DNA of 64,000 bases from Beijerinckiaceae bacterium (GTDB taxonomy: Bacteria; Pseudomonadota; Alphaproteobacteria; Rhizobiales; Beijerinckiaceae): contig JAPZSB010000005.1 of the NCBI GenBank assembly GCA_027531565.1, positions 124,001 through 188,000 on the forward strand, in the 5' to 3' direction. Below the pieces are notes generated by a model that was given only the letters and a program-made list of their open reading frames with translations, did not search any database and was not told the origin of the DNA. Within the stretch, counting starts at the first letter, position 1. Each line of letters begins with the position of its first letter. A program made the position numbers and the translations under genes. Below are positions 7,800 to 17,335 of this stretch, piece after piece.

Positions 7800-9424
7800 T
7801 GCCTGAAGGGCCGAAAGGCGGGCTCGCCCGCTGCTCGAACCGGGTGATGAACCTCGCCCATATGCTGCGCCAGAATGCCCGCCGCTTCCCCGACCGGCCC
7901 GGCTTCATCTGGGGCGAACAGAGCTGGAGCTGGGTCGAGGTCGAGCGCGCGGTGAACGCGCTGGCGGCAGCATTGCAGGCGCGCGGCCTCGGCAAGGGCG
8001 ACCGGCTGCTCGTCCATTCGAAAAACACGGCGCAGATGTTCTTCTCGCTGTTCGCCGCCTTCAAGCTTGGCGTGGTCTGGGTGCCGACCAATTTCCGACT
8101 GATGCCGGAGGAGGTGATCTATCTCGCCGATTTCTCGGGCTCGAAGGGCTTTCTCTGCCATGGTGACTTCCCGGATCACGCGGCGGCCGTCGCCGCCAAC
8201 GTGCCGGGAGTCGAGTTCATCTGGCGGATGGACGAGCAGGCCCGGCCCGGCCGCTTCGGCGAGGCGGATGTATCCGAGCGGATGGAGGCCTTCCGGGGCC
8301 AGATCGTGCCGGATACGCCGGTCGAGCATGATGACCCCTGCTGGTATTTCTTCACTTCCGGCACGACAGGGCGGTCCAAGGCCGCCGTGCTCACCCATGG
8401 CCAGATGGCCTTCGTCATCACCAACCATCTCTGTGACCTGCTGCCCGGCACGACCGAGGCGGATGCCTCGCTGGTCGTCGCGCCGCTGAGCCATGGCGCC
8501 GGCGTGCACCAGCTCAACATCGTCGCGCGCGGCGCACCGACAATCCTGCTGCCGACCGAGAAGTTCGATGTCGAGGAGGCCTGGCGCCTCGTCGAACATC
8601 ACCGCGTGACGAACATGTTCACCGTGCCGACGATCCTGAAGCTGCTGGTCGAGCATCCTGCCGTCGATCGTTTCGACCATTCCTCGTTGCGCTCCGTCAT
8701 CTATGCCGGCGCGCCGATGTATCGCGAGGACCAGAAATTCGCGCTGAAGAAGCTCGGCAAGGTCATCACGCAGTATTTCGGCCTCGGCGAGGTGACGGGC
8801 AACATCACCGTCCTTCCGCCCGCCCTCCACGATCCGGAGGATCAGGCCAACACGAAATTCGGCACCTGCGGTTTCGAGCGCACGGGAATGCAGGTCGCGA
8901 TCCAGAACGATGCCGGCGAAGAGCTGAAGCCCTTCGAAACCGGCGAGATCTGCGTGATCGGGCCGGCCGTCTTTGCGGGCTACTACAACAACCCGGAAGC
9001 CAATGCGAAAGCCTTCCGCAATGGTTGGTTCCGGACCGGCGATCTCGGCCACATGGACGAGCAGGGCTTCGTCTACATCACCGGCCGCGCCTCTGACATG
9101 TATATCTCCGGAGGTTCGAATATCTATCCGCGCGAGGTCGAGGAGAAGATCCTCACCCATCCGGCCATCGTGGAAGTGGCGGTTCTTGGCGTGCCCGACA
9201 AGCTCTGGGGCGAGGTCGGCGTTGCGGTCTGCGTGGCGCGGGAGCCGGTGGACGAAGCCGCGCTGGCGGCCTTCCTTGGCCCGAAAATCCCGCGTTACAA
9301 GATGCCCAAGCGGTTCTTCTTCTGGGAGGCGCTGCCGAAATCCGGGTATGGCAAGGTGCCCAAGCGCCTCGTGAAGGACGAACTGGTCGCCCGCGGCCTC
9401 GTCACCGAAGAGGGGCTGGCCTGA
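7796..9424 (+). CDS. AMP-dependent acyl-CoA synthetase/ligase (ANL superfamily)
   Basis: This enzyme activates a carboxylic acid to its CoA thioester with ATP (542 aa). Motifs in order: FTSGTTGRSK (phosphate loop, Thr187 onward), an FGLGEVTG segment for adenylate binding, WFRTGDLG, the hinge-region ITGRASD, and a C-terminal GYGKVPKR with the catalytic Lys. The start at ATG 7796 overlaps the thiolase TGA and has GGAG 7 bp upstream; a later ATG at 7847 opens the commonly seen MNLAHML N-terminus and is an alternative. The substrate cannot be read from sequence. Thiolase and dehydrogenase neighbours suggest a medium-chain, branched or aromatic acid. Confidence 0.9.
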   Translation: MMPEGPKGGLARCSNRVMNLAHMLRQNARRFPDRPGFIWGEQSWSWVEVERAVNALAAALQARGLGKGDRLLVHSKNTAQMFFSLFAAFKLGVVWVPTNFRLMPEEVIYLADFSGSKGFLCHGDFPDHAAAVAANVPGVEFIWRMDEQARPGRFGEADVSERMEAFRGQIVPDTPVEHDDPCWYFFTSGTTGRSKAAVLTHGQMAFVITNHLCDLLPGTTEADASLVVAPLSHGAGVHQLNIVARGAPTILLPTEKFDVEEAWRLVEHHRVTNMFTVPTILKLLVEHPAVDRFDHSSLRSVIYAGAPMYREDQKFALKKLGKVITQYFGLGEVTGNITVLPPALHDPEDQANTKFGTCGFERTGMQVAIQNDAGEELKPFETGEICVIGPAVFAGYYNNPEANAKAFRNGWFRTGDLGHMDEQGFVYITGRASDMYISGGSNIYPREVEEKILTHPAIVEVAVLGVPDKLWGEVGVAVCVAREPVDEAALAAFLGPKIPRYKMPKRFFFWEALPKSGYGKVPKRLVKDELVARGLVTEEGLA

Positions 9425-9425
9425 C

Positions 9426-10289
9426 ATGGCGCGCCCCGCCGTCATAACCCAGCCCGGTCCGCAGCAATCCCCCCGCATCCTCGCCGTCGAGGGCAGGGGC
9501 CGCGCCTTCCGCATGCCGCTCAAGGCGGGAACGCCGCTGCTCGAGGCAACGCGGGAGGGTTTCGCGGCGGAAGGCTTTGCCAGCGGCGCGCTCAATCTCG
9601 GCGCGCTGGCTTTGGGCCCTTTCGCCTATGTCATGCCCGCCCTGAGCGTCGACGGGAAGAACGCGGCCTTTTATTCGGAAACGTTCCGCCCCGCCGGTAT
9701 CAGCCGGCTCGAAGCCGGCGCGCTCACCTTCGGCTGGCGCGATGGCCAGCCCTTCTTCCATTGCCACGCGCTCTGGCGCGAGGCGGGCGGGCACCGGACC
9801 GGCGGGCATATCCTGCCGGACGAGGCGGTTCTGGCCGAGGATGCCGAGGTCGATGCCTTCGGGATCGACGGCGCGCACTTCGAGGGCAACCCGGACCCCG
9901 AGACCAATTTCAAGTTGTTCGGGCCGGTTCCGGCTGCCATGGCCGGCGCACGGGCTGACCGCCGCGCCTTCGCCGTGCGCCTCCGGCCGAACCAGTGTTT
10001 CCATGGCGCGCTTGAAACGCTGGTGCGGGAGCAGGGCCTCGCGAAGGCCCGGATCCATGGTGGCGTCGGTTCGCTGATCGGCTCTGCCTTCGAGGATGGC
10101 CTCGTGACAGAGCCCTTCGCCACCGAGGTCTTCGTCACCAGCGGTCTTATCCGCCCGGATGGCGCCGGGCTCCGTGCCGAGATCGACGCCGGCCTTGTCG
10201 ATTATACCGGCGGCCTTGCCGAAGGCCGTCTCCTGCGCGGCGCCAATCCGGTGCTGATGACCTTCGAACTGATCGTGGCGGAAGCCTGA
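9426..10289 (+). CDS. PPC (DUF296) domain protein with two tandem domains
   Basis: This 287-aa protein appears to contain two PPC/DUF296 domains, the fold also found in plant AT-hook proteins. The N-terminal copy runs about residues 25-125 (RAFRMPLKAG to PFFHCHALW). The C-terminal copy runs about 175-285 (FAVRLRPNQC, LETLVREQG, HGGVGS, TEVFVTSG, ending NPVLMTFELIV). No AT-hook or transmembrane segment is visible. It sits inside the thiolase/CoA-ligase operon, 1 bp after the ligase stop. Bacterial PPC proteins have no settled function, so any role as DNA-binding protein or partner of the thiolase is speculation. Confidence 0.75.
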   Translation: MARPAVITQPGPQQSPRILAVEGRGRAFRMPLKAGTPLLEATREGFAAEGFASGALNLGALALGPFAYVMPALSVDGKNAAFYSETFRPAGISRLEAGALTFGWRDGQPFFHCHALWREAGGHRTGGHILPDEAVLAEDAEVDAFGIDGAHFEGNPDPETNFKLFGPVPAAMAGARADRRAFAVRLRPNQCFHGALETLVREQGLAKARIHGGVGSLIGSAFEDGLVTEPFATEVFVTSGLIRPDGAGLRAEIDAGLVDYTGGLAEGRLLRGANPVLMTFELIVAEA

Positions 10290-10298
10290 GGATTGACC

Positions 10299-11084
10299 AT
10301 GACCCCGACCCCCATGAAAACCGCCCTGGTCACCGGCGCTGCCCGTGGCATCGGACTCGCCGCCGCCGAACGCTTCCTCGCCGAGGGCTGGGCCGTGGCC
10401 ATGCTCGACAACAATGTCGAGACGCTGGCGGCCGCGGTGCAGGCCATCAACCGGCCTGACCGCGTGCTGGAGCTGCCGCTCGATGTCTCGAAGCCCGCCG
10501 ATGCCGCAAGGGCCGCCGAGGCGATGCGCGCCCGGTTCGGGCGGATCAACGCTCTCGTCAACAATGCCGGCATCGCGCATTTCGGCATGGCGATCGATAC
10601 GCCGCTCGAGGTCTGGAACGAGATCATGGCGGTCAATCTGACCGGGCCTTTCATCATGACGCAGGCCCTGTTCCCGCTGATGCGCGAGACCGGCGGCGCG
10701 ATCGTCAACATCACCTCGATCTCGGGGCTGCGGGCCTCGACGCTGCGGATCGCCTACGGCACTTCGAAAGCCGGCCTTGCGCATCTCACCCGCCAGATGG
10801 CGGCCGAACTCGCGAGCTACGGCATCCGCGTCAACGCGGTTGCGCCTGGCCCGGTGGATACCGCCATGGCGAAGAAGGTTCACTCGCCCGAGATCCGCAA
10901 GGATTACCACGATGCCATCCCGCTGAACCGTTATGGCCTGCCGGAAGAACTGGCGGATGCGATCTACTATCTCTGCTCTCCGGGGTCGAGCTACATCACG
11001 GGGCAGGTTCTCGCGGTCGATGGCGGTTTCGACGCGGCAGGGATCGGCCTGCCGACCCTTCGCCGCGATCTCGGCAACGGCTGA
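10299..11084 (+). CDS. SDR family oxidoreductase
   Basis: This is a classical short-chain dehydrogenase (261 aa): TGAARGIG near the N-terminus, NNAG, ITSISG with the catalytic Ser, YGTSK as YxxxK, NAVAPGPVDT, and a C-terminal ITGQVLAVDGG. The ATG at 10299 is chosen because GAGG lies 7 bp upstream; a TTG at 10293 is in frame but not needed. It is the last gene of the thiolase operon and probably provides the beta-hydroxyacyl or alcohol oxidation step before thiolysis. It ends 6 bp from the convergent FAD oxidoreductase gene. Confidence 0.88.
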   Translation: MTPTPMKTALVTGAARGIGLAAAERFLAEGWAVAMLDNNVETLAAAVQAINRPDRVLELPLDVSKPADAARAAEAMRARFGRINALVNNAGIAHFGMAIDTPLEVWNEIMAVNLTGPFIMTQALFPLMRETGGAIVNITSISGLRASTLRIAYGTSKAGLAHLTRQMAAELASYGIRVNAVAPGPVDTAMAKKVHSPEIRKDYHDAIPLNRYGLPEELADAIYYLCSPGSSYITGQVLAVDGGFDAAGIGLPTLRRDLGNG

Positions 11085-11090
11085 CCGCGC

Positions 11091-12380
11091 TCACATCTCG
11101 GCGCCGGCCTTGCGCCGCTCCAGCGCCGAGATGACATGGAAGCCGAGGGTGCGGAACGGCTCCGGCGCGATGCGGTCGGCGCGGCCATAGGCGGCCTGCA
11201 GCGCTTCCTGCGGATCGCCGGTGACGATCATGTCCGCCAGCCGCTTGCCGAGCACCGTTCCCTTGACAAGGCCCGAGCCGTTGCAGCCCGCCGAGCCATA
11301 GAGGCCGGGTCCGAGCTGCCCCCAGCGCGGCGAGCCGTTCATCGTCAGCGCCGTGGTTCCGCCCCAGACATGCTCCAGCGGCACATGGCGGAGCATCGGG
11401 TAACGGCGATGGAAGCAGCCGGTCAGCGCGTCGCGGGCGCGCGCCGGATCGATCGGCTTCTCGTAGGCATAGAGCGAGCGCACCATCATCCGGTCGGGCC
11501 CAACGCGGCGGACGGTCGTGCCCAGCCGATGGGCCGGCAGGAGTCCCCAGGCCGGGATGCCCAGCTGCGCGGCATCCTCCGGCACCATCGCCTCGGTAAT
11601 CCCGGCATAGGTGTAGATCGTCACCAGCCCGTCCCGCCAGAAGCCGAAATGCTTGATCGCTGCATTGGTCGCGAGGATGACGATATCCGCTTCGATCTCG
11701 GCCTTTGCCGTGCGGACCCGCCGGGGCGCACCGCCTTCCAGCGCCAGGACGGGGCTGTTCTCGAACAGCCGGATTTCCGCCGGCAGGCTGTCGGCGAGCC
11801 CGCGGATGAGCGCCGCCGGCTGCAGGAGATAGCCCTCCTCGGTGCGGATGCCGCATCGGTAATACGCGCTCCCGATCAGACATCGCATGCCCTCGGCGTC
11901 GAGGAATTCATGCGCGAAACCATGGCTGCGCGCGCCCTCGGCCATGCTGCGGATCTTGGCCGCGCCGGGTTCTGTGGCCGCGCCGGTGATCCGCCCGGTC
12001 TTCTCGAGGTCGCAGGAGAAGCCGCCCCTGTCCATCGCCTCGATCAGATAGGCAAAGCCTTCGGCCGCGAATTCGTTGAGCTTTTCCGCCCGCTCCATCT
12101 GGGTGGTCGAGAGGCCGATCTTCGAATCGCGCGGATTGGCGAAGCCGGAATTCCGGCCCGACGAGCCTTCGCCGATCTCGGTGCCCTCCAGCACGACAAT
12201 GTCGGCGGACGGGTCGAGTTCATGCAGCCGCCGCGCGGCCGCAAGGCCTGTATAGCCGGCGCCGACAATCGCATAACGCGCCCGGATCCGGCCTTCGGCC
12301 ACCGGCTGCGGCTGCCGCGGGGACAACATCCGGTTCCAGCCGCAGGGATCGCGATAATCGGGGAGGGGCGAGGACGGCAT
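11091..12380 (-). CDS. FAD-dependent oxidoreductase (DAO/PuuB-like)
   Basis: This is an FAD-binding amine or amino-acid oxidase-type protein (429 aa) of the DAO superfamily. The dinucleotide-binding motif YAIVGAGYTGLAAARRL is at about residues 34-50 and is followed by LEGTEIGEGSSGRNSGF, the pattern of gamma-glutamylputrescine oxidase-type enzymes. The C-terminal FAD contact reads YGSAGCNGSG. An N-terminal open stretch to 12494 is rejected because ATG 12380 has GGAG 6 bp upstream. It is divergent from a second FAD oxidoreductase (12547) across a 166-bp spacer. The substrate is unknown; an N-substituted amino acid or polyamine derivative is plausible. Confidence 0.85.
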   Translation of the reverse strand: MPSSPLPDYRDPCGWNRMLSPRQPQPVAEGRIRARYAIVGAGYTGLAAARRLHELDPSADIVVLEGTEIGEGSSGRNSGFANPRDSKIGLSTTQMERAEKLNEFAAEGFAYLIEAMDRGGFSCDLEKTGRITGAATEPGAAKIRSMAEGARSHGFAHEFLDAEGMRCLIGSAYYRCGIRTEEGYLLQPAALIRGLADSLPAEIRLFENSPVLALEGGAPRRVRTAKAEIEADIVILATNAAIKHFGFWRDGLVTIYTYAGITEAMVPEDAAQLGIPAWGLLPAHRLGTTVRRVGPDRMMVRSLYAYEKPIDPARARDALTGCFHRRYPMLRHVPLEHVWGGTTALTMNGSPRWGQLGPGLYGSAGCNGSGLVKGTVLGKRLADMIVTGDPQEALQAAYGRADRIAPEPFRTLGFHVISALERRKAGAEM

Positions 12381-12546
12381 GGGCGCTCCGGCAGGCAGGA
12401 AGAGGCACGCAGGACAAGGCGGGGCAAGCCCCCGGACAGAACCGGCCCGGATCATGCAGGAGTGCAAATATTCCTGATGACGGGCGGCATCCATGCGTTA
12501 AGCTGGCTAGCCGCATACAGCATACATGGCTGCGCTGGAGGGTGAA

Positions 12547-13866
12547 GTGCCGATTACGATGGATCCGTTCGATCCCACGCCGGACATGCCGGCCTCGGTG
12601 GACATCGTCATCATCGGCGGCGGCATTATCGGCATCTCCACCGCGCTATTCCTTGCCGAACGCGGCATTTCCGTTGCCGTCTGCGAGAAAGGCAGGGTCG
12701 GCCATGAGCAATCCGGCCGGAACTGGGGCTGGGTCCGCGTCATGGGTCGCGAGATCAGCGAGATCCCGATGGCGCTGGAATCGCAGCGGATCTGGGAAGG
12801 CCTCGACAAGCGCGTCGGCGCCGATCTCGGCTTCACCCGCAGCGGCATTGTCTACGTCGCGGATACGCCCGAAGCCGTCCGCAAGCACGAGGAATGGCTC
12901 GAGCAGGCGCGGCCGTTCCAGCTCGGCTCGCGGATGCTCTCCTCGGGAGAGATCGAGCAGGTCCTGCCGGGCTCGGCCCGGGCCTATGCCGGCGCGATCT
13001 TCACGCCGAATGATTGCCGGGCCGAGCCCCAGAAAGCCGTGCCGGCCATTGCCCGCCGCGTGCGTGAACTGGGTGGCCATGTGCTGGAGGGCTGCGCCGT
13101 GCGCGGCCTCGACATGGCGGCAGGGCGCGTCAGCGGTGTGATCACCGAAAAGGGCGTGATTGCCTGCCAGCGTGTCGTCCTGTCGGGTGGGGCCTGGTCC
13201 CGGCTGTTCCTCGGCAATCTCGGGATCGATTTCCCGCAATTGAAGATCCTCGGCTCGGTCCTGCGCACAGCGCCGCTGGACGGCCCGCCGACCCATGCGG
13301 TCGGTGCCTCCGATTATGCCTTTCGCAAGCGGGCGGATGGCGGCTATTCGATTGCCCATCGCGGCGCCAGCCTGGCGCAGATCGTGCCGGACAGTTTCCG
13401 GCTCTTCTTCGATTTCTTCCCTGCCTTGATCAAGCAGCGCCACGAATTGCGGCTGCGGCTGGACGGGCGCTTCCTCGCTGAATGGCAGATGCCGCGCCGC
13501 TGGGCGATGGACGAGGTCACGCCGTTCGAGCAGGTGCGCGTTCTGGATCCGAAACCTGACGAGGCGATCCTCGCGGAGGCGCAGCGCAACCTCATCGCCG
13601 CCTTCCCGGCCTTCCGCGACATGAAGGTCGCGGCCAGCTGGGGCGGGCTGATCGACGCCATGCCCGATGCCGTGCCGGCCATTGGTGAAGTGCCGAAAAT
13701 GCCGGGCTTCTTCATCGCCACCGGCTTTTCCGGCCATGGTTTCGGCATCGGCCCCGGCGCCGGGCGGATGATCGCCGATCTCGTCTCCGGCGGGCTGCCA
13801 GCGGTCGACATGACACCCTTCCGCCTGGACCGGTTCGACCGGCTCGGCCGCACGGTGGCAGCCTGA
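12547..13866 (+). CDS. FAD-dependent oxidoreductase (DAO family), tandem copy 1
   Basis: This DAO-superfamily flavoprotein (439 aa from the GTG at 12547) has IVIIGGGIIGIST as the FAD-binding motif and EQSGRNWGWVR downstream. Near the C-terminus it shows GGLIDAMPDAVPAIGEV and GFSGHGFGIGPGAG, the second FAD-contact region. The start is uncertain: GTG 12547 has GGAGGG immediately upstream, while ATG 12559 and ATG 12526 are in frame but less well placed. The next gene shares the same C-terminal motifs, so the two are paralogues. Sarcosine, dimethylglycine or opine oxidation would fit the family; the actual substrate is unknown. Confidence 0.85.
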   Translation: MPITMDPFDPTPDMPASVDIVIIGGGIIGISTALFLAERGISVAVCEKGRVGHEQSGRNWGWVRVMGREISEIPMALESQRIWEGLDKRVGADLGFTRSGIVYVADTPEAVRKHEEWLEQARPFQLGSRMLSSGEIEQVLPGSARAYAGAIFTPNDCRAEPQKAVPAIARRVRELGGHVLEGCAVRGLDMAAGRVSGVITEKGVIACQRVVLSGGAWSRLFLGNLGIDFPQLKILGSVLRTAPLDGPPTHAVGASDYAFRKRADGGYSIAHRGASLAQIVPDSFRLFFDFFPALIKQRHELRLRLDGRFLAEWQMPRRWAMDEVTPFEQVRVLDPKPDEAILAEAQRNLIAAFPAFRDMKVAASWGGLIDAMPDAVPAIGEVPKMPGFFIATGFSGHGFGIGPGAGRMIADLVSGGLPAVDMTPFRLDRFDRLGRTVAA

Positions 13867-13868
13867 CC

Positions 13869-15020
13869 ATGCCGGATGTCATCGTCATCGGAGGGGGGAT
13901 CACCGGGCTGGCTACGGCCTGCGCCCTTGCCGATGCCGGGTTGGGCGTGAGCCTGATGGAAGCGCGCCAGCTCGGCGCGATGGCCTCCAGCTGGACGCTC
14001 GGCGGCGTGCGCCAGTCCGGCCGCGACCCGGCGGAACTGCCGCTGGCCCGCGCTGCCGTGGCGCAATGGGCGGAATGGCACCATGTGCTGGGCGCGGAGA
14101 CCGGCTATCGGCGGCGGGGCAATCTCCGCCTCGCGCGCAATGCGGCGGAGGCCGAGGCCATCCGCGCCATGGTCGCCGCACAGCGCGCGCTGGGCCTGAA
14201 CCTCGACTTTCTTGCGGATATCAAGGCGATCCGGGCCATCGCCCCGGCGATCGGGGATGGCGTTGTGGCGGCCTCCTTCTGCCCGGATGATGGCCATGCC
14301 GATCCGGACATGACGATCTCGGCTCTGGCGGGCCATGCCCGCCGGAAGGGCGTGATCCTGCAGGAACGGATGCCCGCCCTCCGTCTGCTTGTGCAGGGCG
14401 GCCGGGTCATCGGTGTCGAGACTCCCGTCGGTCACCTCCATGCGGATCGTGTCATTGTCGCCTGCGGATTGCAGAGCGCGGCTCTGATCCAGCCGCTCGG
14501 CCTCGCATTGCCCATGGTGGCGAAACGCGTCTGTGTGCTTCAGACCACGCCGCAACCGCCCGCCTTCGAGCAGGTCTTCGGCGTGGCCAACGCCGATTGT
14601 GCCGGCCGGCAGGAAATCGACGGGCGCTTCCGCGTGACGACCGGAATCGGTGACTGGCCAGGCGATCCGGCCCGGTGGACCGAGGCGACCCTGCGTCCGT
14701 CCTTTGCCGATACTGCGGCATTGATCGCCCGCACCGTACCCATCCTGCCGCTTCTGGCAGCGTCCGGCCTCGAACGGGTCTGGGGCGGGCTGATCGATCT
14801 CACCCCGGATGCGCTGCCAGTGCTGGATGCGCCGGCTGGCTGCCCGGGCCTTGTCATCGGCGCCGGGTTCTCGGGCCATGGCTTCGGCATCGGCCCGGTG
14901 AGCGGGCAGATCCTGCGGGCACTGGCCCTCGGCGAGACAACGCCCTTCGATCTCGCGCCCTTCCGGCTCGACCGGTTCTTTCCGGAAGCGGTCCAGATGC
15001 CGCTGACCTTGCACGGGTGA
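13869..15020 (+). CDS. FAD-dependent oxidoreductase (DAO family), tandem copy 2
   Basis: This 383-aa DAO-superfamily flavoprotein starts 2 bp after its paralogue. The FAD-binding motif is IVIGGGITGLATACAL at residues 4-19, followed by MEARQLGAMASSWTLGG. The C-terminal half repeats the paralogue's pattern: WGGLIDLTPDALPVLD, GFSGHGFGIGP and FRLDRFF. It resembles the beta subunit of heterotetrameric sarcosine oxidase or glycine oxidase, but no alpha, gamma or delta subunit is present. The tandem pair may form a hetero-oligomer or act on successive N-alkyl groups; both ideas are inference. Confidence 0.85.
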   Translation: MPDVIVIGGGITGLATACALADAGLGVSLMEARQLGAMASSWTLGGVRQSGRDPAELPLARAAVAQWAEWHHVLGAETGYRRRGNLRLARNAAEAEAIRAMVAAQRALGLNLDFLADIKAIRAIAPAIGDGVVAASFCPDDGHADPDMTISALAGHARRKGVILQERMPALRLLVQGGRVIGVETPVGHLHADRVIVACGLQSAALIQPLGLALPMVAKRVCVLQTTPQPPAFEQVFGVANADCAGRQEIDGRFRVTTGIGDWPGDPARWTEATLRPSFADTAALIARTVPILPLLAASGLERVWGGLIDLTPDALPVLDAPAGCPGLVIGAGFSGHGFGIGPVSGQILRALALGETTPFDLAPFRLDRFFPEAVQMPLTLHG

Positions 15021-15025
15021 GGGCG

Positions 15026-15736
15026 ATGCTGGCTCCGGATGACCGCGTGATCCTCGTTTCCGGCGCTTCCCGAGGTGTCGGCCGGGCGATTGCGGAGCAT
15101 CTGCTCGATCTGGGCTATCGCCTCGGCCTCGGCCTGCGCGATCCTGCCCGGCTGTCCGGGCCCTTGGCGGAGGCCCCGGCGGACCGCGTCCACCGCGCGT
15201 TGTTCAATGCCGAGGATCCGGCCACGCATCACGCCTGGATCGAGGCCGCTGCCCGGCATTTCGGCCGGATCGACGGCCTCGTCAACAATGCCGGGATCCA
15301 TCACGCGATGACCCTGCGCGATCCGGATTTCGAGGCACTGGACCGGCTCTGGTCCGTCAATTGCAAGGCACCGCTCAACCTTATCCATGGCGTCTTGCCG
15401 TATCTCGAGGCCTCAGGGGCCGGACGGATCGTCAACATCGCCTCCCTGTCGGGCAAGCGTGTACGGAACGATGCCGTGGCCTACAACATGACCAAACATG
15501 CGATGATCGCGCTCAACCATGCCGCGCGCCGCATCGCCTGGGACAGCGGCGTGCGGTCCACCGCAATCTGCCCGTCCTTCGTGCGGACCGACATGACAGC
15601 GGGTGCCGCCTTTCCCGCCGACCAGATGACCGACCCGGACGATCTCGCCCGGATCGTGTGCTCCGTCCTCGCCTTGCCGAACAACGCGGTGATGGCGGAA
15701 GTCCTTGTGAATTGCCGCCTTGAGGATACGCTGTAG
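15026..15736 (+). CDS. SDR family oxidoreductase
   Basis: This is a compact short-chain dehydrogenase (236 aa): VSGASRGVG, NNAGIHH, NIASLSG with the catalytic Ser, and YNMTK as YxxxK. The usual C-terminal DGG segment is replaced by a short MAEVLVNCRLEDTL tail. The ATG at 15026 lies 5 bp after the stop of the flavoprotein gene, preceded by GAGG. It belongs to the operon of tandem flavoproteins and the peptide-type importer, so it probably processes the carbon skeleton they release; the substrate is unknown. Confidence 0.86.
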   Translation: MLAPDDRVILVSGASRGVGRAIAEHLLDLGYRLGLGLRDPARLSGPLAEAPADRVHRALFNAEDPATHHAWIEAAARHFGRIDGLVNNAGIHHAMTLRDPDFEALDRLWSVNCKAPLNLIHGVLPYLEASGAGRIVNIASLSGKRVRNDAVAYNMTKHAMIALNHAARRIAWDSGVRSTAICPSFVRTDMTAGAAFPADQMTDPDDLARIVCSVLALPNNAVMAEVLVNCRLEDTL

Positions 15737-15777
15737 CTCATGGGCGGCGGCAGACCGCGACCAAACAGGAGGAACGG

Positions 15778-17328
15778 ATGAGAATGTCATGGATGGCGGG
15801 GGGCGCGCTTGTGGCCCTGCTCGCAGCGGGCCCGGCCCTCGCGCAGAAGACCACGTTGGTCATCGGGATGCAGACGCAGGATGCCGGCGTGCTGGATCCG
15901 CATATCAATTCCGGCACGCCCGGCAAGGCGCTGATGAACTGGATGTTCAACGGCCTCGTCCGGATCAAGCCCGGCCAGGCTTCGCCCGACCATATCGAGC
16001 CCGATATCGCCGAAAGCTGGACCTCCTCCGCCGATGGTCGCGAATGGACCTTCAAGCTGCGTCAGGGCGTGCAGTGCCACCATGATCTCGGCGAATTCAC
16101 CGCCGAGGACGCCGTCTTCTCGCTCCAGCGCGCGGGGAGCAAGGACAGTTCGGCCTTCTCCTCCGACTACTCCGCCTTCGATAAGGTCGAGGCCGTGGAC
16201 AAGTACACGGTGAAGATCACGCTGAAATCCGCCATTCCCAGCCTGCTCGGCCAGGTGATGAACTATCATGGCGGCAACATGGTCTGCAAAAAGGCCGTCG
16301 ACACGCTGGGCAAGGATGGTTTTGCGAGGAAGCCGGCCGGCACCGGTCCGTTCGTCTTCGCTGAGTACGTGCCGCAGCAATATGTGAAGCTGGTCGCGAA
16401 CCCGAAATATTTCCGTGGCGAGCCGAAGATCAAGGAAATCATCTACCGCTTCATCCCCTCCGACGCCGCGCGTGACCTCGCGCTTCAGGCGGGCGAGATC
16501 GACATGATGATCGGCCGGCAGGAACAGGCCTGGGTTGACCGCACCAACAAGATCCCCGGCCTGAAGGTGATCGCCTTCGGCCCGGCGGAAATGTCGGTCA
16601 TCCACCTCAACATGACCCAGCCACCGTTGGACAATATCAAGGTCCGACAGGCCATCGCCCATGCGATCGACCGAGCCGGCATCCAGCAGTTCCGTGGCAC
16701 GGCGATCTCGCGTCAGGCCGTCTCGGTTGTTCCCTCGGGCTATTTCGGCACGCATGAAACCGCGCCGCTCCTGCCGCACAACCTCGCCCGGGCGAAGCAG
16801 CTCCTCGCGGAAGCCGGCCATCCGAACGGCATCACCATCAAGGCGATCCACACCACCCTGCCGGGCATGATGGGCTTCATCGAGGCGGTGCAGGCCCAGC
16901 TCAAGCGGGCAGGCATCACGCTCGACATCACGCCGGTTGAACACCCGACCTTCCACCAGCAGATCCGTCAGGATCTTTCCCAGTTGGTCCATTTCCAGGC
17001 GGCGCGCTTCCCGATCGCCGACGTCTACCTGACGCAGTTCTTCCATTCGCGCTCGATCGTGAAAACGCCGACGGCCGTGACGAATTTCTCGCATTGCAAG
17101 GTGGCGGATGCCGAGATCGATGCGGCGCGCACCGAACAGGACAAGGCCAAGCAGGTCGCGCTCTGGAAGGCGGCGCAGGAAAAGATCATCAACGAGGTCT
17201 GCGCCGTGCCGGTCAACGAGATGCTGATGCTCTGGGCGTTCAAGGACAGCCTGGATCTCGGCTATGAGCTGAAGGGTTCGCTCAATCTCGGGCCGCCCAT
17301 CACCGAGCAGACCCGGTTCACGAAATAA
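15778..17328 (+). CDS. ABC transporter substrate-binding protein (SBP_bac_5, peptide/opine type)
   Basis: This is the periplasmic solute receptor (516 aa) of a peptide/opine/nickel-class importer. A signal peptide is clear: positively charged MRMSW, a hydrophobic core and a GPALAQK cleavage region at about residues 18-23. The mature protein shows the family landmarks LDPHINSG, EPDIAESW, WTFKLRQGVQCH and VRQAIAHAIDR. AGGAGGAACGG lies directly upstream of the ATG. It follows the SDR gene by 41 bp and precedes both permeases and the ATPase, so the importer is complete. The nearby flavoproteins suggest an amino-acid-like or opine-like ligand. Confidence 0.92.
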   Translation: MRMSWMAGGALVALLAAGPALAQKTTLVIGMQTQDAGVLDPHINSGTPGKALMNWMFNGLVRIKPGQASPDHIEPDIAESWTSSADGREWTFKLRQGVQCHHDLGEFTAEDAVFSLQRAGSKDSSAFSSDYSAFDKVEAVDKYTVKITLKSAIPSLLGQVMNYHGGNMVCKKAVDTLGKDGFARKPAGTGPFVFAEYVPQQYVKLVANPKYFRGEPKIKEIIYRFIPSDAARDLALQAGEIDMMIGRQEQAWVDRTNKIPGLKVIAFGPAEMSVIHLNMTQPPLDNIKVRQAIAHAIDRAGIQQFRGTAISRQAVSVVPSGYFGTHETAPLLPHNLARAKQLLAEAGHPNGITIKAIHTTLPGMMGFIEAVQAQLKRAGITLDITPVEHPTFHQQIRQDLSQLVHFQAARFPIADVYLTQFFHSRSIVKTPTAVTNFSHCKVADAEIDAARTEQDKAKQVALWKAAQEKIINEVCAVPVNEMLMLWAFKDSLDLGYELKGSLNLGPPITEQTRFTK

Positions 17329-17335
17329 GGCCAGA

